Below are positions 40,270 through 48,630 of a stretch of 64,000 nucleotides of DNA, one piece after another. Below the pieces are notes generated by a model. It saw only the letters and a program-made list of their open reading frames with translations. It ran no database searches and was not told where the DNA came from. The stretch's first letter is position 1, and the number at the start of each line of letters is the position of its first letter. The position numbers were made by a program, and so were the translations under genes. Source of the DNA: an uncultured Pseudothermotoga sp. (lineage in GTDB: Bacteria > Thermotogota > Thermotogae > Thermotogales > DSM-5069); contig CALKJI010000004.1 of NCBI GenBank assembly GCA_937995655.1, positions 62,001 to 126,000 on the forward strand. Direction: 5' to 3'.

Positions 40270-41091
40270 TCACCCTTTCAATCCAGATAGCATTATTCCT
40301 CTGATTATTTGTTTCTGGAATATCAAAAAGACCATTATCAAAGGTACCGTCGAGATAGTGGCTCCAGTCATAATGAGTTCCCAGTGCATCAAATTCTCGC
40401 TGGAAAAGTATGCCAATCCTACTGGTAGTGTGTACATTTTTGGTTTTGAAGAAACTATCAAGGGCCACAAGAAGGCATTCCAGTTACCGATGAAGTTCAA
40501 GATCGCCAGAGAGGCCAAAGCTGGTTTAACAAGTGGTAATGCAATTTTCAAAAAGATACCAAACTCAGATATACCATCGATTCTTGCAGCGTCTAAAAGA
40601 TCATTTGGTATTGTCTCCATGAACTGTCTCATTAGGAAGATTCCAAAAGCCGTTATCATACCGGGAAACATGATGCCCCAATATGTATCAATCCATCCGA
40701 GCCTTGAAGACATTATGTACCAAGGTATTATGAGCATTTCTGTTGGGATCATTAGGGTGCTGAGAATGAAAATGAATATGATGTTCCTTCCTGGGAAGCG
40801 GTACTTGGCTATTGTATAGCCGACTAGTGAATCAAAGAATAAAACTGAAAAAGTAGTGGAGAGTGCTACGAACAGGCTGTTAAGAAACCAATTAGGAAAG
40901 AGTGAAGAACTGAGAATTTGTTTGTAATTGTCCAAGGTAGGGTTCTTTGGAAACAAATAGGGCCTGTATATCTCTCTGAAGGGCTTCAAGGACGAGAGGA
41001 CCATCCAAATGAAAGGAAAGGTCATGACAATTATTAATGTTGTCAGAATAAGGTAGCTGAAAATTTTGATGATTTTCTCTGATCTGGTCAT
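40270..41091 (-). CDS. CUT1 sugar ABC transporter permease (MalG type), system A
   Basis: A 273-residue permease with six predicted helices. The EAA loop that docks the ATPase reads DLLDAARIDGISEFGIFLKIALPLVKPA (about 182-209). It starts MTRSEKIIKIFSYLILTTL, the usual MalG-type opening, with a large periplasmic loop after helix 1. It pairs with the MalF-type gene 9 bases upstream and the binding protein before that. No ATPase gene is in the operon. RBS GAGGTGA precedes the ATG. Confidence 0.9.
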   Translation of the reverse strand: MTRSEKIIKIFSYLILTTLIIVMTFPFIWMVLSSLKPFREIYRPYLFPKNPTLDNYKQILSSSLFPNWFLNSLFVALSTTFSVLFFDSLVGYTIAKYRFPGRNIIFIFILSTLMIPTEMLIIPWYIMSSRLGWIDTYWGIMFPGMITAFGIFLMRQFMETIPNDLLDAARIDGISEFGIFLKIALPLVKPALASLAILNFIGNWNAFLWPLIVSSKPKMYTLPVGLAYFSSENLMHWELIMTGATISTVPLIMVFLIFQKQIIRGIMLSGLKG

Positions 41092-41100
41092 CTTATCACC

Positions 41101-41988
41101 TCAGTATTCAACTTTCTTGTTCAAAACTTTGAGTTGGACTACGGTTATCCCAAGTATTATGAGGAACAGAATCACAGTTGCGGCCGTCGCCGTTCCCATA
41201 TCAAATGATTTAAATGCCTTTTGATATATGTAAAGAACCAAAGGTTTAGTTGAATTCAGTGGTCCTCCTGAACCTTGGTCAGACATGTTATACACTTGGG
41301 TGAAGATTCTGAGAAATATTATTGTCTGCATCACCGATAAGAAAACAATTACGGGATTGAGCAGAGGAATGGTTATTTTGAACAACAACTGTCTTCGGTT
41401 TGCGCCATCCACTCTTGCAGCTTCAAGGTACTCTTTTGGTATACTCTGAAGACCTGCCAGAAAGATGATTATGCAGTAACCAACCTCGATCCAAACTGTA
41501 GTCACAACTATGGAGGGCAAGGCTTCCGTCGTACTCATCAAAAAACTTCTGGTTGGCAAACCCAGCATGTTCAAAAAGTTGTTGATGATACCAGTTGGTG
41601 GCTTTTGATACATCCAGCGCCAAACCCAGCTTGTCGCAACAAGTGGTGTTATATATGGCATTACATAGATCAATCTATAAAATCCTTGAAGTTTTGTAAT
41701 GTTGTTGAGTAGTAGTGCCAGAATTAATGAGAGAACTATAACACTTGGTACACCATATGCCACATATTTCAAAGTATTGAGCAAAGAGATTCTAAAGACG
41801 GAATCGTTAAATATCTTTACATAATTTGCTAACCCGACAAAATTCTTTACAGGCGATATTATATTCCAGTCAGTGAAGCTGATGTAAAAAGCCGATATCA
41901 TGGGGTAGAAACGTATAAAGGCAAAAAAGGTGAGAGGTACCAGAAGAAATAGGTATGCAGTCAGGATTTTTTTGTGCCTGAGCTTCAT
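41101..41988 (-). CDS. CUT1 sugar ABC transporter permease (MalF type), system A
   Basis: A 295-residue permease with six helices. After the first helix comes the family segment FYPMISAFYISFTDWNI, and the EAA loop is EYLEAARVDGANRRQLLFKITIPLLNPV (about 197-224). It forms the heterodimeric channel with the downstream MalG-type protein. The gene follows the binding-protein gene, with a stable hairpin (42004-42024) in the 41-base gap that probably tunes the binding protein to permease ratio. Start ATG 41988 has GAGGTGAAAAT before it. Confidence 0.9.
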   Translation of the reverse strand: MKLRHKKILTAYLFLLVPLTFFAFIRFYPMISAFYISFTDWNIISPVKNFVGLANYVKIFNDSVFRISLLNTLKYVAYGVPSVIVLSLILALLLNNITKLQGFYRLIYVMPYITPLVATSWVWRWMYQKPPTGIINNFLNMLGLPTRSFLMSTTEALPSIVVTTVWIEVGYCIIIFLAGLQSIPKEYLEAARVDGANRRQLLFKITIPLLNPVIVFLSVMQTIIFLRIFTQVYNMSDQGSGGPLNSTKPLVLYIYQKAFKSFDMGTATAATVILFLIILGITVVQLKVLNKKVEY

Positions 41989-42003
41989 ATTTTCACCTCA
42001 AAA

Positions 42004-42024
42004 GGGCGCGACATCATCGCGCCC
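42004..42024 (-). terminator. Intercistronic hairpin after binding protein A
   Basis: An 8-bp perfect stem, GGGCGCGA with TCGCGCCC and a 5-base loop, followed on the minus strand by TTTT. It lies between the binding-protein stop and the permease start. It may be a partial terminator or a 3' RNA stabiliser, the usual way of making more binding protein than permease. Confidence 0.7.
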
Positions 42025-42029
42025 AGGAT

Positions 42030-43274
42030 TCATTTGCCTACAGATTTCCAGAAGTTATCAAGAACCCTTTGTTCAACCTCAGCAGATTCTTTGAAAGCTT
42101 GTTCGGGTGAAATACCCTTGAGCCAGACTTTGTCCACGGCGTCCATGATGACTTGCCTTTGTGCTATTTCATCTACAAACATAGTTGCATGTGCATATTC
42201 AAGGCCTTTCAAGAATGGTCCATAAACGGGATCATTATAGTACTTTTGGGCAACCGATGGATTTGCTGGGAGCTCTCCAACTTTCTCAAGCCATATTTCC
42301 ATGACTCTGTCGCTCGAGAGAAACTTTATGAACTTGATCGCTGCATCAAGTTTTTCACCTGTTGCGTTCTTGGTAATACCGTTTGCCCAGAAGGAAGCAA
42401 AGTTGGATTTAATACCGTTGTGCTCAGGCAATTCTGCGACACCAAAGTTGATGCCAGCTTTTTTCAAAGCAGCAATTCTGAAGGATCCATCGATATTCAT
42501 TGCAGCAGACTGGGATGTGAAAGCCGTGATGTCATTGTTCATGAAACCAGGATAACCGACCTTGTGAACGGTTATGAGGTCTGTGTAAAACTTCAAAGCT
42601 GCTGGAACATTTTGGTAAGTAACCTTGGTGTAATCAACGTTGTATGGTACGCCACCAAACTGTCTGGTTAGGACCTCTCTAATCCAGTGATGGCCCTGTC
42701 CAGATGGTTGAGTTGCCAAACCTGCTTGAACTATGTTACCTTGCTTGTCATATTTTGTAAGCCTCTTTGCCATCTCGACCAACTCTTGGAGCGTTCTTGG
42801 AGGTCTTTCAGGATCCAAGCGAGCTTCTTTGAATAGATCCTTGTTCCAAAACAGAGCTAGGCTCCTCACGGCTGTCGGTAGGGCGTAGCGTTTACCCATG
42901 AATTCGACACCCTTAGGCACGAAGGAGAAGAAGTTCTTTGCAAAATACTCATCTGAGAACTCATTTTCAGGTAGTGGCTGCAAATAACCAGAGGTCACAT
43001 ATTTTGGTATCCAACCATAGTAAAGATTGACCACATCTGGACCTGTCCCGGCGGGAACTGAAGCAGCAACCTTTTCATTGAAGGTTTCATAGGGAAAAGT
43101 CACATGTTCAACCTCGATATCTGGATAGAGTTTTTGAAATTCCTTGATCAGTTCATCGACTGTTATCACTTTGGTTTCAAAATAATACTGCCAGTAAACG
43201 ATTTTAACCTTTGCAAAAACAGAAACAGAGAGAACCAGTAAAACTGCCAAGCCAACCAGCAAAAACCTTTTCAC
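42030..43274 (-). CDS. Sugar ABC transporter substrate-binding protein, system A
   Basis: A 414-residue exported binding protein of the MalE-like cluster. It has a signal peptide (about 1-21, ending VFAKV), then IVYWQYYFETKVITVDELIKEFQ, which is the typical first domain, and the conserved signature GTGPDVVNLYYGWIPKYVTSGYLQPL. There is no lipoprotein Cys at the cleavage site, so it is either free or anchored by its signal. Start is GTG 43272-43274 with GAGGAGGTG upstream. It follows the ROK regulator gene by 12 bases. The ligand is not evident. Confidence 0.9.
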   Translation of the reverse strand: MKRFLLVGLAVLLVLSVSVFAKVKIVYWQYYFETKVITVDELIKEFQKLYPDIEVEHVTFPYETFNEKVAASVPAGTGPDVVNLYYGWIPKYVTSGYLQPLPENEFSDEYFAKNFFSFVPKGVEFMGKRYALPTAVRSLALFWNKDLFKEARLDPERPPRTLQELVEMAKRLTKYDKQGNIVQAGLATQPSGQGHHWIREVLTRQFGGVPYNVDYTKVTYQNVPAALKFYTDLITVHKVGYPGFMNNDITAFTSQSAAMNIDGSFRIAALKKAGINFGVAELPEHNGIKSNFASFWANGITKNATGEKLDAAIKFIKFLSSDRVMEIWLEKVGELPANPSVAQKYYNDPVYGPFLKGLEYAHATMFVDEIAQRQVIMDAVDKVWLKGISPEQAFKESAEVEQRVLDNFWKSVGK

Positions 43275-43286
43275 GGTAACACCTCC

Positions 43287-44435
43287 TCATATGATAAAAG
43301 TATTTTTCTGAACCATATATATGGCACCCAAACAGACTCCCAAATCTGAAAGAGAAGCTTTCGTAAAGGAGAGACCTTCAAGAATTTCTTTTGGCGTTAC
43401 ATCTTCAATCACTGGAAGAATTTTTTTGATGATTCTTTCGTACTGATTGTATCCTATCCCACCTCCTATCACTACGACTTCTGGGTTGAGAAGACACAGT
43501 GAGTTTGATATAGCAAGGGCAAGATGTTCACAGGCTTCATCGAGAATTCTGCCCAAGTTGGGATCAGAGTCACTCAGCTCAAAAAACTCCTTCACCGTTG
43601 TTCCAGGAGACAGCTTTTGAAGCACCTTTTCAAAAAAATAACCCGAAAACCATCTTTCCAACCTTCCAAAGGGTAGATCATGAACCTTCTCCTTAGACCA
43701 GTCAGTTATACTGTAACCAATCTCGCCGGCCATTCCCTTACTTCCTTCGTAGAGACAGCCGTTGATTATTATTCCAGAACCAGTTCCAGTACCGAGTGAG
43801 ATCATCAAAACATTCTTGTACCCCCTTGCTGCACCCTTCCACATTTCACCCAAGGTGTTCAAATTCACATCATTCCCAACAAAGATCGGTAACTTTGTCA
43901 TCTCTTCGAGATCTTTTTTCAATGGTATATCCTTTAGGTCAAAGGCTGGCATATAGCTTATAGATCCCCTTAGCGAATCGACGGTTCCTGGAACGCCAAT
44001 GCCAATTCCCAAGAGCTCATCTTGCTGAAAATTGAATGATTCAATGACATTCTTTATTAGATTATAGAAATCGTCTTTCGATTTGATATTTTTTGAGGAA
44101 AAATTCCTTGCAATCAAAAGTTCACCATTTAAATCTGTGACGATCGCTTTGACCTTCGTACCACCGATGTCTATTCCCATAACATGGCGATACTTCGGAT
44201 TAAAAGATAGCAAAATTGGTTTCTTACCACCCCTTGACGAGCTCTTACCTTTCTTTGTCTCTTTCACTACACCGAGCTTTACAAGTCTGTGCACTGCCTC
44301 AGAAACCATGGGTTTACTCAGCTGAATCTTTGAAGCAATCTGTGATCTTGAAACGAGCGAATGATTTCGAATGAACTCCAAAACACGAGCTTCGGAACTC
44401 TTGAAGTGGTACAATTTTCTCTCTCCCTTCTTCAT
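43287..44435 (-). CDS. ROK family transcriptional regulator (XylR/NagC type)
   Basis: The 382 residues comprise an N-terminal winged helix-turn-helix (about 14-70, RSQIASKIQLSKPMVSEAVH) and a ROK sugar-kinase-like domain from about 85. GIDIGGTKVKAIVTD is the phosphate motif, GIGVPGTVD and FVGNDVNLNTLGEMWKGAA are further ROK elements, and SLGTGTGSGIIINGCLY follows. The Cys-rich zinc motif of most ROK proteins (CGxxGCxE) is replaced here by DLPFGRLERWFSG. It usually represses sugar genes until its sugar binds. It lies inside the operon between the two transporter sets, overlapping the upstream permease by 4 bases, so it is autoregulated. Its likely operator is the palindrome at 47541-47555. Confidence 0.88.
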   Translation of the reverse strand: MKKGERKLYHFKSSEARVLEFIRNHSLVSRSQIASKIQLSKPMVSEAVHRLVKLGVVKETKKGKSSSRGGKKPILLSFNPKYRHVMGIDIGGTKVKAIVTDLNGELLIARNFSSKNIKSKDDFYNLIKNVIESFNFQQDELLGIGIGVPGTVDSLRGSISYMPAFDLKDIPLKKDLEEMTKLPIFVGNDVNLNTLGEMWKGAARGYKNVLMISLGTGTGSGIIINGCLYEGSKGMAGEIGYSITDWSKEKVHDLPFGRLERWFSGYFFEKVLQKLSPGTTVKEFFELSDSDPNLGRILDEACEHLALAISNSLCLLNPEVVVIGGGIGYNQYERIIKKILPVIEDVTPKEILEGLSFTKASLSDLGVCLGAIYMVQKNTFII

Positions 44436-45286
44436 TCTTTAACTGCACCTTTTGCCAAACCTTCTACCAAAAATCTTTGGAATATACTGGCGAATATTAT
44501 GGGAGGTATCATTGAAACTATTCCTGCTGCAGTCATCAGAGGATAATTTGTATAGAAACGTCCCATGAACTCAGATATGCTTATGGGAAGAGTTTTTGAT
44601 TTCAAGCTTGTGGTGAGCACAAGTGCTATTATGAATTCATTCCAAGATGAAAGAAAGACAAAGATTCCAGATGTAAAGAGCGCTGGTTTTGACATGGGTA
44701 TCAATACTCTCCACAGAGCTCCAAGATAACCGCAACCATCTATTATTGCTGCTTCTTCGACTGATACAGGCAGCCTCTGAAAGTATGAGCTCAGTATCCA
44801 TATTGCAAATGGTAGATTCAAAGCTATATAGATCAAGGAAAGAGAAAATTTGCTGTCTAATAGACCTATTTTTGAAAGGATTAAATATATTGGAATGACC
44901 AAAATGACTGGCGGTAACATCTGTGTCAAGATGACAAAGAAGCTTATGTAGTTTCGCAGTGGTACCCGAAGTCGTTCGATCGCATAGGCAGCCAAAATGG
45001 CGAAAACCAAGGTTAAGAAAGTCACTGCGAAGGATATTGTCAAACTGTTGGTTATCGTTCTTTTTATTTGGTTTCCCACACTGTACACATCTTTACTCAA
45101 ACCGAAGACTTCCTGATAATTTCGAAATGTTGGCTGCGGTGGGAACCAGCTTTTCGAGGTCTTGATCAAGTCTTTGTCTGAAGAAATACTGGTTACGAAA
45201 GTCCAGTATATGGGCGTTATCGATAAGAAAACTATCATCACAATGACCAAAATTAGCAAAATCTTATGCGCAAAGTTCATATTCAT
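44432..45286 (-). CDS. CUT1 sugar ABC transporter permease (MalG type), system B
   Basis: A 284-residue permease with six helices and EAA loop VSVEEAAIIDGCGYLGALWRVLIPMSKPAL (about 175-204). The N-terminus contains IYWTFVTSISSDKDLIK, the usual MalG pattern before the periplasmic loop. The start ATG 45286 overlaps the end of its MalF partner by 4 bases, and its end overlaps the ROK gene, so translation is coupled throughout. It is not a recent duplicate of the system A permease: the two differ along most of the protein. Confidence 0.9.
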   Translation of the reverse strand: MNMNFAHKILLILVIVMIVFLSITPIYWTFVTSISSDKDLIKTSKSWFPPQPTFRNYQEVFGLSKDVYSVGNQIKRTITNSLTISFAVTFLTLVFAILAAYAIERLRVPLRNYISFFVILTQMLPPVILVIPIYLILSKIGLLDSKFSLSLIYIALNLPFAIWILSSYFQRLPVSVEEAAIIDGCGYLGALWRVLIPMSKPALFTSGIFVFLSSWNEFIIALVLTTSLKSKTLPISISEFMGRFYTNYPLMTAAGIVSMIPPIIFASIFQRFLVEGLAKGAVKE

Positions 45287-46167
45287 TCCTCTCCGTAAGA
45301 AGTGAATAGTATCTTCCTATAGACTATGACGATAGCAGAGACTATGCCAAGCAATATGTATGACATGGCTGAAGCACGACCAAATTTGTAGGCTTCGAAG
45401 GCATTTCTGTAAATCTCATATGATACCACTCTGGTCATTCCGGCAGGCCCACCACCCGTCACGGCATAAACCAGTTCAAAGAGTTTAAAGGTTAGGATGG
45501 TCTTCATGACAAGCAACAGTTGCGTGAATGGTTTGAGCAAAGGGATAGTTATGTACAAGATTGATTTGAACCTTGAAGCACCATCTATTTTTGCCGCTTC
45601 GTAGATTTCATCGGGGATTGATTTCATACCACCAAGATATATGATCGTGGCGAAAGCAGTTCCTTGCCAAAGGTTCGCCACAAGTAGTGCCGGTAGAACC
45701 CATTTTGGATCTGTGAGCCAGTAGATGTTCTTACTGATTATACCTAAATTAATCAAAGTTTGATTTATGAAACCATAATCAGCATTGTAAGACCATTTCC
45801 ATATCAAAGCATGGACGATAGGTGGTAATACATATGGGAGTAAGACGATTGATATTAAAACTGGTTTTATTCTCAGCCTTCTATTCAATGCCAGCGCGCT
45901 GAAAAAACCAAAGGCAATTCCAAAGGTTATATCGACTATCACAAAGTAGCTCGTATTCAAAAAAGATCTCCACCAACTTCTATCCAATAAAATATCCAAA
46001 TAGTTTCCGAGTCCGGCGAAAGATAGACTCAACTTCCCCCGCACAAACCTGACGTTGAAAAAACTCAGGTAAAATGCATAAGATAGAGGAAGTGCAAGTA
46101 TTACAACAAGAATCAGAATAGAAGGTAAGATGATCAAATAACCAAGACGTCTTTTTGCCCTCTCCAA
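45283..46167 (-). CDS. CUT1 sugar ABC transporter permease (MalF type), system B
   Basis: A 294-residue permease with six helices. YAFYLSFFNVRFVRGKL follows helix 1 and the EAA loop is EIYEAAKIDGASRFKSILYITIPLLKPF (about 194-221). Start is TTG 46165-46167; no ATG is available and AAGGGG stands upstream. It follows binding protein B after a 51-base gap with a GC-rich hairpin, the same arrangement as in system A. Confidence 0.9.
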   Translation of the reverse strand: MERAKRRLGYLIILPSILILVVILALPLSYAFYLSFFNVRFVRGKLSLSFAGLGNYLDILLDRSWWRSFLNTSYFVIVDITFGIAFGFFSALALNRRLRIKPVLISIVLLPYVLPPIVHALIWKWSYNADYGFINQTLINLGIISKNIYWLTDPKWVLPALLVANLWQGTAFATIIYLGGMKSIPDEIYEAAKIDGASRFKSILYITIPLLKPFTQLLLVMKTILTFKLFELVYAVTGGGPAGMTRVVSYEIYRNAFEAYKFGRASAMSYILLGIVSAIVIVYRKILFTSYGEE

Positions 46168-46196
46168 TTATGTTCAACCCCTTTAGATGATTTAAA

Positions 46197-46213
46197 GGGC
46201 GGGGAGACCGCCC
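46197..46213 (-). terminator. Intercistronic hairpin after binding protein B
   Basis: A 6-bp GC stem, GGGCGG with CCGCCC and a 5-base loop, just downstream of the binding-protein stop on the minus strand and followed by TTTAAA. It is in the same position relative to its genes as the hairpin at 42004-42024. Confidence 0.6.
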
Positions 46214-46218
46214 CAAAT

Positions 46219-47472
46219 TCATTTCTTAGACTTTACGAATCCATCGCGTATCTTTATTGCAGCTTGCGCTGCTGCATCAAGGGCTGCCTTAGGTGTCTTT
46301 TGCCTTGTCAAAGCTTTGTGAAGTTCTTCCTGAAGTACCGAGGAAAATTCTAGATACCACGGTACTTGCGGACGGTGCACTATATACATGGCTTGTTCGT
46401 ACATCTTGTCCAAGCCTCTCACCGTCTTGTTGAACTGGGGATTTTCCCACACAGACTTCCAACCTGGTACGATCCCAGCTTTAAGTGCTGCATCCAATGA
46501 ACCTTCAGGACCCGCCAAGAATTTTATGTATTCAAAGGCTTCTTTGGGATTCTTTGTACCATAAGAGATTGCCCAGCCCATAGGTCCCGAAACACTGTAT
46601 GGATGTTTACCATCAACGGAAGGCATCAAACCAATTTCCCACTCACCAGGCCCTTTAGAAATCTCTGGGTTGTCCAAATCTATGAGTGGTAATCCCCACA
46701 TCATTCCGAAGGCGATATCCTTATTGTATATGGCTTTGTAGACCTCTGTTTCAGTCCAGCCCAATGAGGCAGGATTTACAATTTGGTGTTTATAGATCAT
46801 GTCGATCATGAACTGTACTGCTTGCACACCTTTCTCATTGTTGAAAACTGGCTTAAGTTCCTCGTCAAAAAACTTGCCACCAAAACTGGAGAGTATAGCC
46901 ACAAAATCACAAATCAACGACTCTTTCTGTGCCCAAGACCAAGCAGTTGCGTATTTGACAACACCAGCTTGCTGGAGCTTCTTGGAAAGTTCGACGACTT
47001 CATCCCAGGTTTTTGGAAATTCACTGTAGCCCACTTTCTTAATCATCTCACGGTTATAGACAAAAGACTTCCACTCTGAGACCCATGGTAAGCCATACCA
47101 GTGTCCCTCGTATGCCATGCCACTCAACGCAAAAGGTACTGCATCTTTTTTCAGATCTTCAGTTAACCATTCATCGATTGGGAGCACCCAACCTGATTCA
47201 ACGTACATTGGGACTTCCACACAGTCAATGATGAATATGTCGTACTGAGAACCACCTGCGAGCATAGAGGCAATCAGTTTAATGTTTTGATCTCTTCCGT
47301 ATGGAACGACAGTGATATTTACTCGAACACCTGTTTCGTCGTAAAATTTCTGGTTCCGTTCGATGTAGTAGTTCAGATCTTCTGGGCCAAAGATTGTGTT
47401 GAGTTCCTTCACTTCAGCGATCAGAAATGTTGCCATGAATACAATAAGAGCCACCAAAAAAACCTTCTTCAT
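46219..47472 (-). CDS. Sugar ABC transporter substrate-binding protein, system B
   Basis: A 417-residue exported binding protein with a signal peptide (about 1-19, ending LIAEV). The first lobe contains RNQKFYDETGVRVNITVVPYG and then MLAGGSQYDIFIIDCVEVPMYVESGWVLPI, the conserved region that defines MalE-like CUT1 binding proteins. GLPWVSEWKSFVYNREMIKKVG and GMMWGLPL are further family elements. Aromatic residues (several Trp) in the cleft region suit sugar stacking. It is the first gene of the nine-gene operon, with GGGGGAGG before its ATG and a promoter/operator region about 80-110 bases upstream. Ligand unknown. Confidence 0.9.
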   Translation of the reverse strand: MKKVFLVALIVFMATFLIAEVKELNTIFGPEDLNYYIERNQKFYDETGVRVNITVVPYGRDQNIKLIASMLAGGSQYDIFIIDCVEVPMYVESGWVLPIDEWLTEDLKKDAVPFALSGMAYEGHWYGLPWVSEWKSFVYNREMIKKVGYSEFPKTWDEVVELSKKLQQAGVVKYATAWSWAQKESLICDFVAILSSFGGKFFDEELKPVFNNEKGVQAVQFMIDMIYKHQIVNPASLGWTETEVYKAIYNKDIAFGMMWGLPLIDLDNPEISKGPGEWEIGLMPSVDGKHPYSVSGPMGWAISYGTKNPKEAFEYIKFLAGPEGSLDAALKAGIVPGWKSVWENPQFNKTVRGLDKMYEQAMYIVHRPQVPWYLEFSSVLQEELHKALTRQKTPKAALDAAAQAAIKIRDGFVKSKK

Positions 47473-47540
47473 ACGACCTCCCCCTTTCTGAGTGTTTTCA
47501 CGCCCGATGGTACGAAATGCAGGTTAGTTAGTTAATAAAC

Positions 47541-47581
47541 CTTACTAATAGTAAGTTATCCTTTTTTACATTTCTTGTCAA
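47541..47581 (-). promoter_or_regulatory. Promoter and palindromic operator of the sugar operon
   Basis: On the minus strand a perfect -35, TTGACA (47576-47581), is followed 17 bases later by TAACTT (47553-47558), a weak -10. A perfect 15-base palindrome, CTTACTA-A-TAGTAAG (47541-47555), overlaps the -10 and the start region. The operon's ROK repressor is the natural candidate to bind here. Confidence 0.6.
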
Positions 47582-48034
47582 ATTCAGATATGCATAATTA
47601 TTTAGGAACAAATCCAGATTCTCACAAACCTTTTCCACTTGTCCCGGCGTATCATGTTTTTCTCCTTTGTACTCTTTCTCTCTAAGTTTTTCTCTTTGTT
47701 TTAACTGTTTAGACCATTTTTGTTACGAAAAGATGACATCAAGAGCTCTTAAATAGTTCACAGGTTACTCCCGTTAGAAATTAGTGTGATCTTTGTCTTA
47801 TGTAGCATCGGATATGAAAGACCTTAGGGAAGTTAATCGATGGTTGGCTTGAGTGACAAGGTTTTGACGTAAATGAGTAAAATATTCAAGATTGGTCAAA
47901 AACTGTATTGATATCACCAAGATAGAGAGATCTGGTATGACCACAATTGATTCCAGCGAGGAGCTTTTGCAATAGAAAAGAAAAATCAACCGTCAGCTAA
48001 AAATCAGAAAAAGTTTTCTCTAAAAAAAAGATCT
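47582..48034. other. Gene-free interval
   Basis: No reading frame with a credible start or family resemblance was found on either strand over these 450 bases. AT-rich with short homopolymers. A plus-strand frame between about 47800 and 47975 reads amino-acid-like but is broken by several stops; it might be a decayed gene but I cannot name it. Confidence 0.5.
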
Positions 48035-48403
48035 TTAACAACAGGCAGACTCACTTTTTATCTGAACAATTTGATTTTCATCGTTCAGTATTGCCACCCT
48101 TGGCCCTCTGTATTCTTTATCATCAAACAAAGCAAAACTCATTATTATGACTTTATCTCCTTTTTCTACCAATCGCGCTGCGGCGCCGTTCAGTGCTACG
48201 ATTCCACTCTTTGGTTTTCCTTTTATCACATAGGTCTCAAATCTTTCACCGTTGTTCACGTCAGCCACGAGGACCTTCTCATTTTCTTTCAAATCAACGG
48301 CTTTCATAAGTTCCTCATCTATCTCGATACTTCCTTCGTAGGCCATGTTTTTATCTGTCACAGTAGCCATATGAAGCTTTGATTTGAGCATAAATCTCAT
48401 CAT
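48035..48403 (-). CDS. panD: Aspartate 1-decarboxylase
   Basis: A pyruvoyl enzyme making beta-alanine for pantothenate and coenzyme A. The 122 residues begin MMRFMLKSKLHMATVTDKN, matching PanD, with the self-cleavage site AYEGSIEID, where the proenzyme splits between Gly and Ser to form the pyruvoyl group. The later GIVALNGAAARL and GDKVIIMSFA strands are standard. The C-terminus ends in Cys-Cys, which I have not seen noted in the family. Start ATG 48403 with GGAGGG upstream. It stands alone; other pantothenate genes are not in the window. It is divergent from the G3P oxidation operon. Confidence 0.93.
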   Translation of the reverse strand: MMRFMLKSKLHMATVTDKNMAYEGSIEIDEELMKAVDLKENEKVLVADVNNGERFETYVIKGKPKSGIVALNGAAARLVEKGDKVIIMSFALFDDKEYRGPRVAILNDENQIVQIKSESACC

Positions 48404-48526
48404 CCTAATCCCTCCAAGATGATTATATCAATGGTTTTATGATAGAACGAAGGTTTTTCAAATGTAGACATTAAGATTTAATCTTTGCTCAAGAGATTCA
48501 CTAAGATTTTCTCTGTTTCACTTGTC

Positions 48527-48554
48527 TTGAAAATCTCAGAGAATGTGATAAAAT
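48527..48554 (+). promoter_or_regulatory. Promoter of the glycerol-3-phosphate oxidation operon
   Basis: TTGAAA (48527-48532) and TAAAAT (48549-48554) with 16 bases between. The predicted start, about 48559-48561, is at or just before the first segment of the RNA switch. Confidence 0.65.
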
Positions 48555-48560
48555 AAAAAT

Positions 48561-48614
48561 GGTGTGGTATGAGCCCTGGAGAGAGCCACACCCCATAAGG
48601 GGTGTGGCTTTTTT
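48561..48614 (+). promoter_or_regulatory. Antiterminator/terminator RNA switch A, candidate GlpP target
   Basis: Segment 1, GGTGTGG (48561-48567), can pair with segment 2, CCACACC (48586-48592), leaving an 18-base loop. Segment 2 can instead pair, as part of a 10-bp stem GCCACACCCC/GGGGTGTGGC (48585-48608), with segment 3, which is identical to segment 1, and is followed by six T (48609-48614): an intrinsic terminator. The gene starts 16 bases later. The switch at 55529-55585 (minus) has the same design, the same 18-base spacer length, and shares the loop core GGAGA(G/A)AG. The antiterminator protein GlpP is encoded 3 kb away. B. subtilis GlpP is known to act on the leader of glpD. Confidence 0.75.
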
Positions 48615-48630
48615 CTTTGGAGGTGTTTTC

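Noticed and set aside
40265-40468. N-terminal extension of the amidohydrolase
   Set aside because: It overlaps the permease gene in another frame and adds no domain; the metal motif normally begins within the first ten residues.
47800-47975. Plus-strand stretch that reads like a decayed gene
   Set aside because: It contains several stops and frame changes and no family could be recognised; the overlapping 63-residue minus frame has no ribosome site either.
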